From: Zhongshania antarctica
GTDB lineage: Bacteria; Pseudomonadota; Gammaproteobacteria; Pseudomonadales; Spongiibacteraceae
DNA: 64,000 bases
Assembly (NCBI RefSeq): GCF_014202945.1
Contig: NZ_JACHHW010000003.1
Coordinates: 62,001-126,000 of the forward strand
Direction: 5' to 3'
In this document: piece by piece, positions 62,961-64,000 of the stretch
Layout: the number at the start of each line of letters is the position of its first letter
Position numbering within the stretch: the first letter of the stretch is position 1
Program-made: the position numbers and the translations under genes
The notes under the pieces: generated by a model
Told to the model about the DNA's origin: nothing
Databases searched by the model: none
What the model saw: the letters and a program-made list of their open reading frames with translations, nothing else

Positions 62961-64000
62961 GCCGATTATAAATTCCAGCATCTACAGTCTGTGGGCTGGG
63001 TGTGGTTACAGTGCTGCTATTGCGAATGGCGTAATCCTGACTTAAGGGTGGCTGATAAGCGGAGCGGCCAGTGACGATCCGCCATTTTATTGCCCAGCTC
63101 GGATTAATCATTAGCTCCTTCGCTAGTTGCATAATGCCAGCGAGAGTTAAGCGCAGTGGATTCATGTGCAGGCTGGGTTGGCCGCTGAGGCCCGCGCGGG
63201 GCGTGGTGGCACTTAGCGGGCAGTAGGTGCCAAAAATAATATCCCAAATAAACATTGGTCCGCCGCCGAGATTAACCAAGTTTACCGCGCCGCTGCGTCC
63301 GCAGTGCTCCGGCTCAGAGGAGTGGTGCATATAATGATACACGCCACCGCCGGACACGAAGCTGGCCAAGCGAATAATTCGGCTGCGCGACGCCCTGCGG
63401 TAGAGCGCCGTTTGGTGGCCGAAAATTTCTGGAATCAGGATAAGCGCGTTGTAAATAATAACTTCGGTGTAAAGCGGCTCACTGCTGAATAGTTTGGTGC
63501 AGGCACCGAGCACTAAATTGTAGGGTAGCACCAAAAATACAAACAGTGGCAGGGCGCTAAACACCGCAAGGGTAGTCGATTGTACTAGGCCTGGCGTCAT
63601 GTGGTGCGGGCGGTGAAAAAGCAGCCAAAGTAAGCGACTGCTATGGCCGAGTCGGTGAAACCAATAATGAAAAAAGCCGGCAAGCACGGCGATACACACC
63701 ACGGCCAAGGGCGCGGGTGCGTGGATAATGGTCGGTATATTATTCATCACCAGCTGGTGGGCAAAGGCGACATTCAGTTCGATCCACTGCCAGCCAACGC
63801 TAAAATCGAGACCCGTTAAACTCGCTAAAATGGCAATCGCAAAAAGCATCACAGGAATCGCTGCTGTCGCGAGCATATTGCACAGTAAAAACACCACTAA
63901 CCATTGAATGGGGTAACGCTGCCCCTGTTCCCGCTCATACCAAAAGTAGCCTGCCAGCATCGCGATCAAACGAAAAACGGTGGTAAATGCCAATAAGCCG
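62896..64000 (-). CDS. sterol desaturase / fatty acid hydroxylase family protein (partial at the window edge)
   Basis: At least 368 codons; the frame is open to base 64000, and the only start candidate inside is a TTG at 63993, so the true start is probably outside. Histidine clusters bind the di-iron centre: HYWFHRLGHSSRLLWLLFHR with HRPHH, then HQTALYRR and YHYMHHSSEPEHCG. Several hydrophobic helices surround them. Members hydroxylate or desaturate sterols, carotenoids or ether lipids in the membrane. The ~60-residue C-terminal tail is unusual, polar and overlaps the MATE gene end. Confidence 0.8.
   Translation of the reverse strand, partial: GLLAFTTVFRLIAMLAGYFWYEREQGQRYPIQWLVVFLLCNMLATAAIPVMLFAIAILASLTGLDFSVGWQWIELNVAFAHQLVMNNIPTIIHAPAPLAVVCIAVLAGFFHYWFHRLGHSSRLLWLLFHRPHHMTPGLVQSTTLAVFSALPLFVFLVLPYNLVLGACTKLFSSEPLYTEVIIYNALILIPEIFGHQTALYRRASRSRIIRLASFVSGGGVYHYMHHSSEPEHCGRSGAVNLVNLGGGPMFIWDIIFGTYCPLSATTPRAGLSGQPSLHMNPLRLTLAGIMQLAKELMINPSWAIKWRIVTGRSAYQPPLSQDYAIRNSSTVTTPSPQTVDAGIYNRPNAGAGLIASVSAGQAIEPQS

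Noticed and set aside
1-64000. CRISPR array, prophage or secretion system
   Set aside because: No regularly spaced repeats, phage structural genes or secretion ATPases were seen anywhere in the window.

Overview
The window looks like chromosome of an aerobic, probably marine gammaproteobacterium. The housekeeping genes (rnfABCDGE, metG, mrp, dcd, purM-purN, DUF2066-perM-hda, ylqF, fabV) have gammaproteobacterial architecture. The accessory genes (alpha-methylacyl-CoA racemase, crotonase, two FAD-dependent ketosteroid-dehydrogenase-like enzymes, a TonB receptor, an RND/MMPL exporter with lipid-carrier partners) resemble those of Spongiibacteraceae/Cellvibrionales that live on lipids and steroids. 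That placement is an inference from gene content; no 16S gene is present.

Layout. 1-2.9 kb: end of a flavin disulfide oxidoreductase, then DUF547, two arsenosugar-type glycosyltransferases and a MOSC protein. 2.9-8.6 kb: a secreted esterase, then a beta-barrel protein and a LolA-like lipid carrier, divergent from an RND/MMPL transporter. 8.6-10.9 kb: crotonase and alpha-methylacyl-CoA racemase. 11.2-17.0 kb: a small hypothetical protein, then a TetR regulator divergent from a three-gene operon (ATP-grasp/PEP-swivel dikinase-like enzyme, DUF7064-type protein, TIGR03617 F420-type LLM oxidoreductase), with a perfect 12-bp palindrome in the divergent promoter. 17.0-22.8 kb: a patchy region with a decayed reading frame, two lipid/ligand-binding proteins, a miniature ISL3 remnant beside tRNA-Arg(ACG), truncated cfa and DUF4188 genes back to back, a conserved unknown, and an FAD monooxygenase with a DnaJ-like zinc-binding N-terminus.

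23-43 kb is core genome: ylqF, two conserved unknowns, the Rnf complex, metG, mrp, dcd, purMN with a DUF3108 gene, DUF2066-perM-hda and an OmpA protein. 43.4-47.6 kb encodes a two-gene molybdoenzyme whose iron-sulfur and membrane-anchor subunits are fused; a sigma-54-like promoter lies upstream. 47.6-57.3 kb: a Tag-like glycosylase, a KstD-like dehydrogenase, a phytase-like lipoprotein preceded by a Pho-box-like triple repeat, a small lipoprotein, a CHASE histidine kinase with a stand-alone receiver, and a second FAD dehydrogenase. 57.4-64 kb: TonB receptor, fabV, a MATE exporter and a sterol-desaturase-family protein that runs off the window.

The less ordinary loci are the TetR/dikinase/DUF7064/LLM operon, the fused molybdoenzyme, and the RND/LolA-like/beta-barrel set. 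All functional statements rest on motif recognition by eye; no database search was run.
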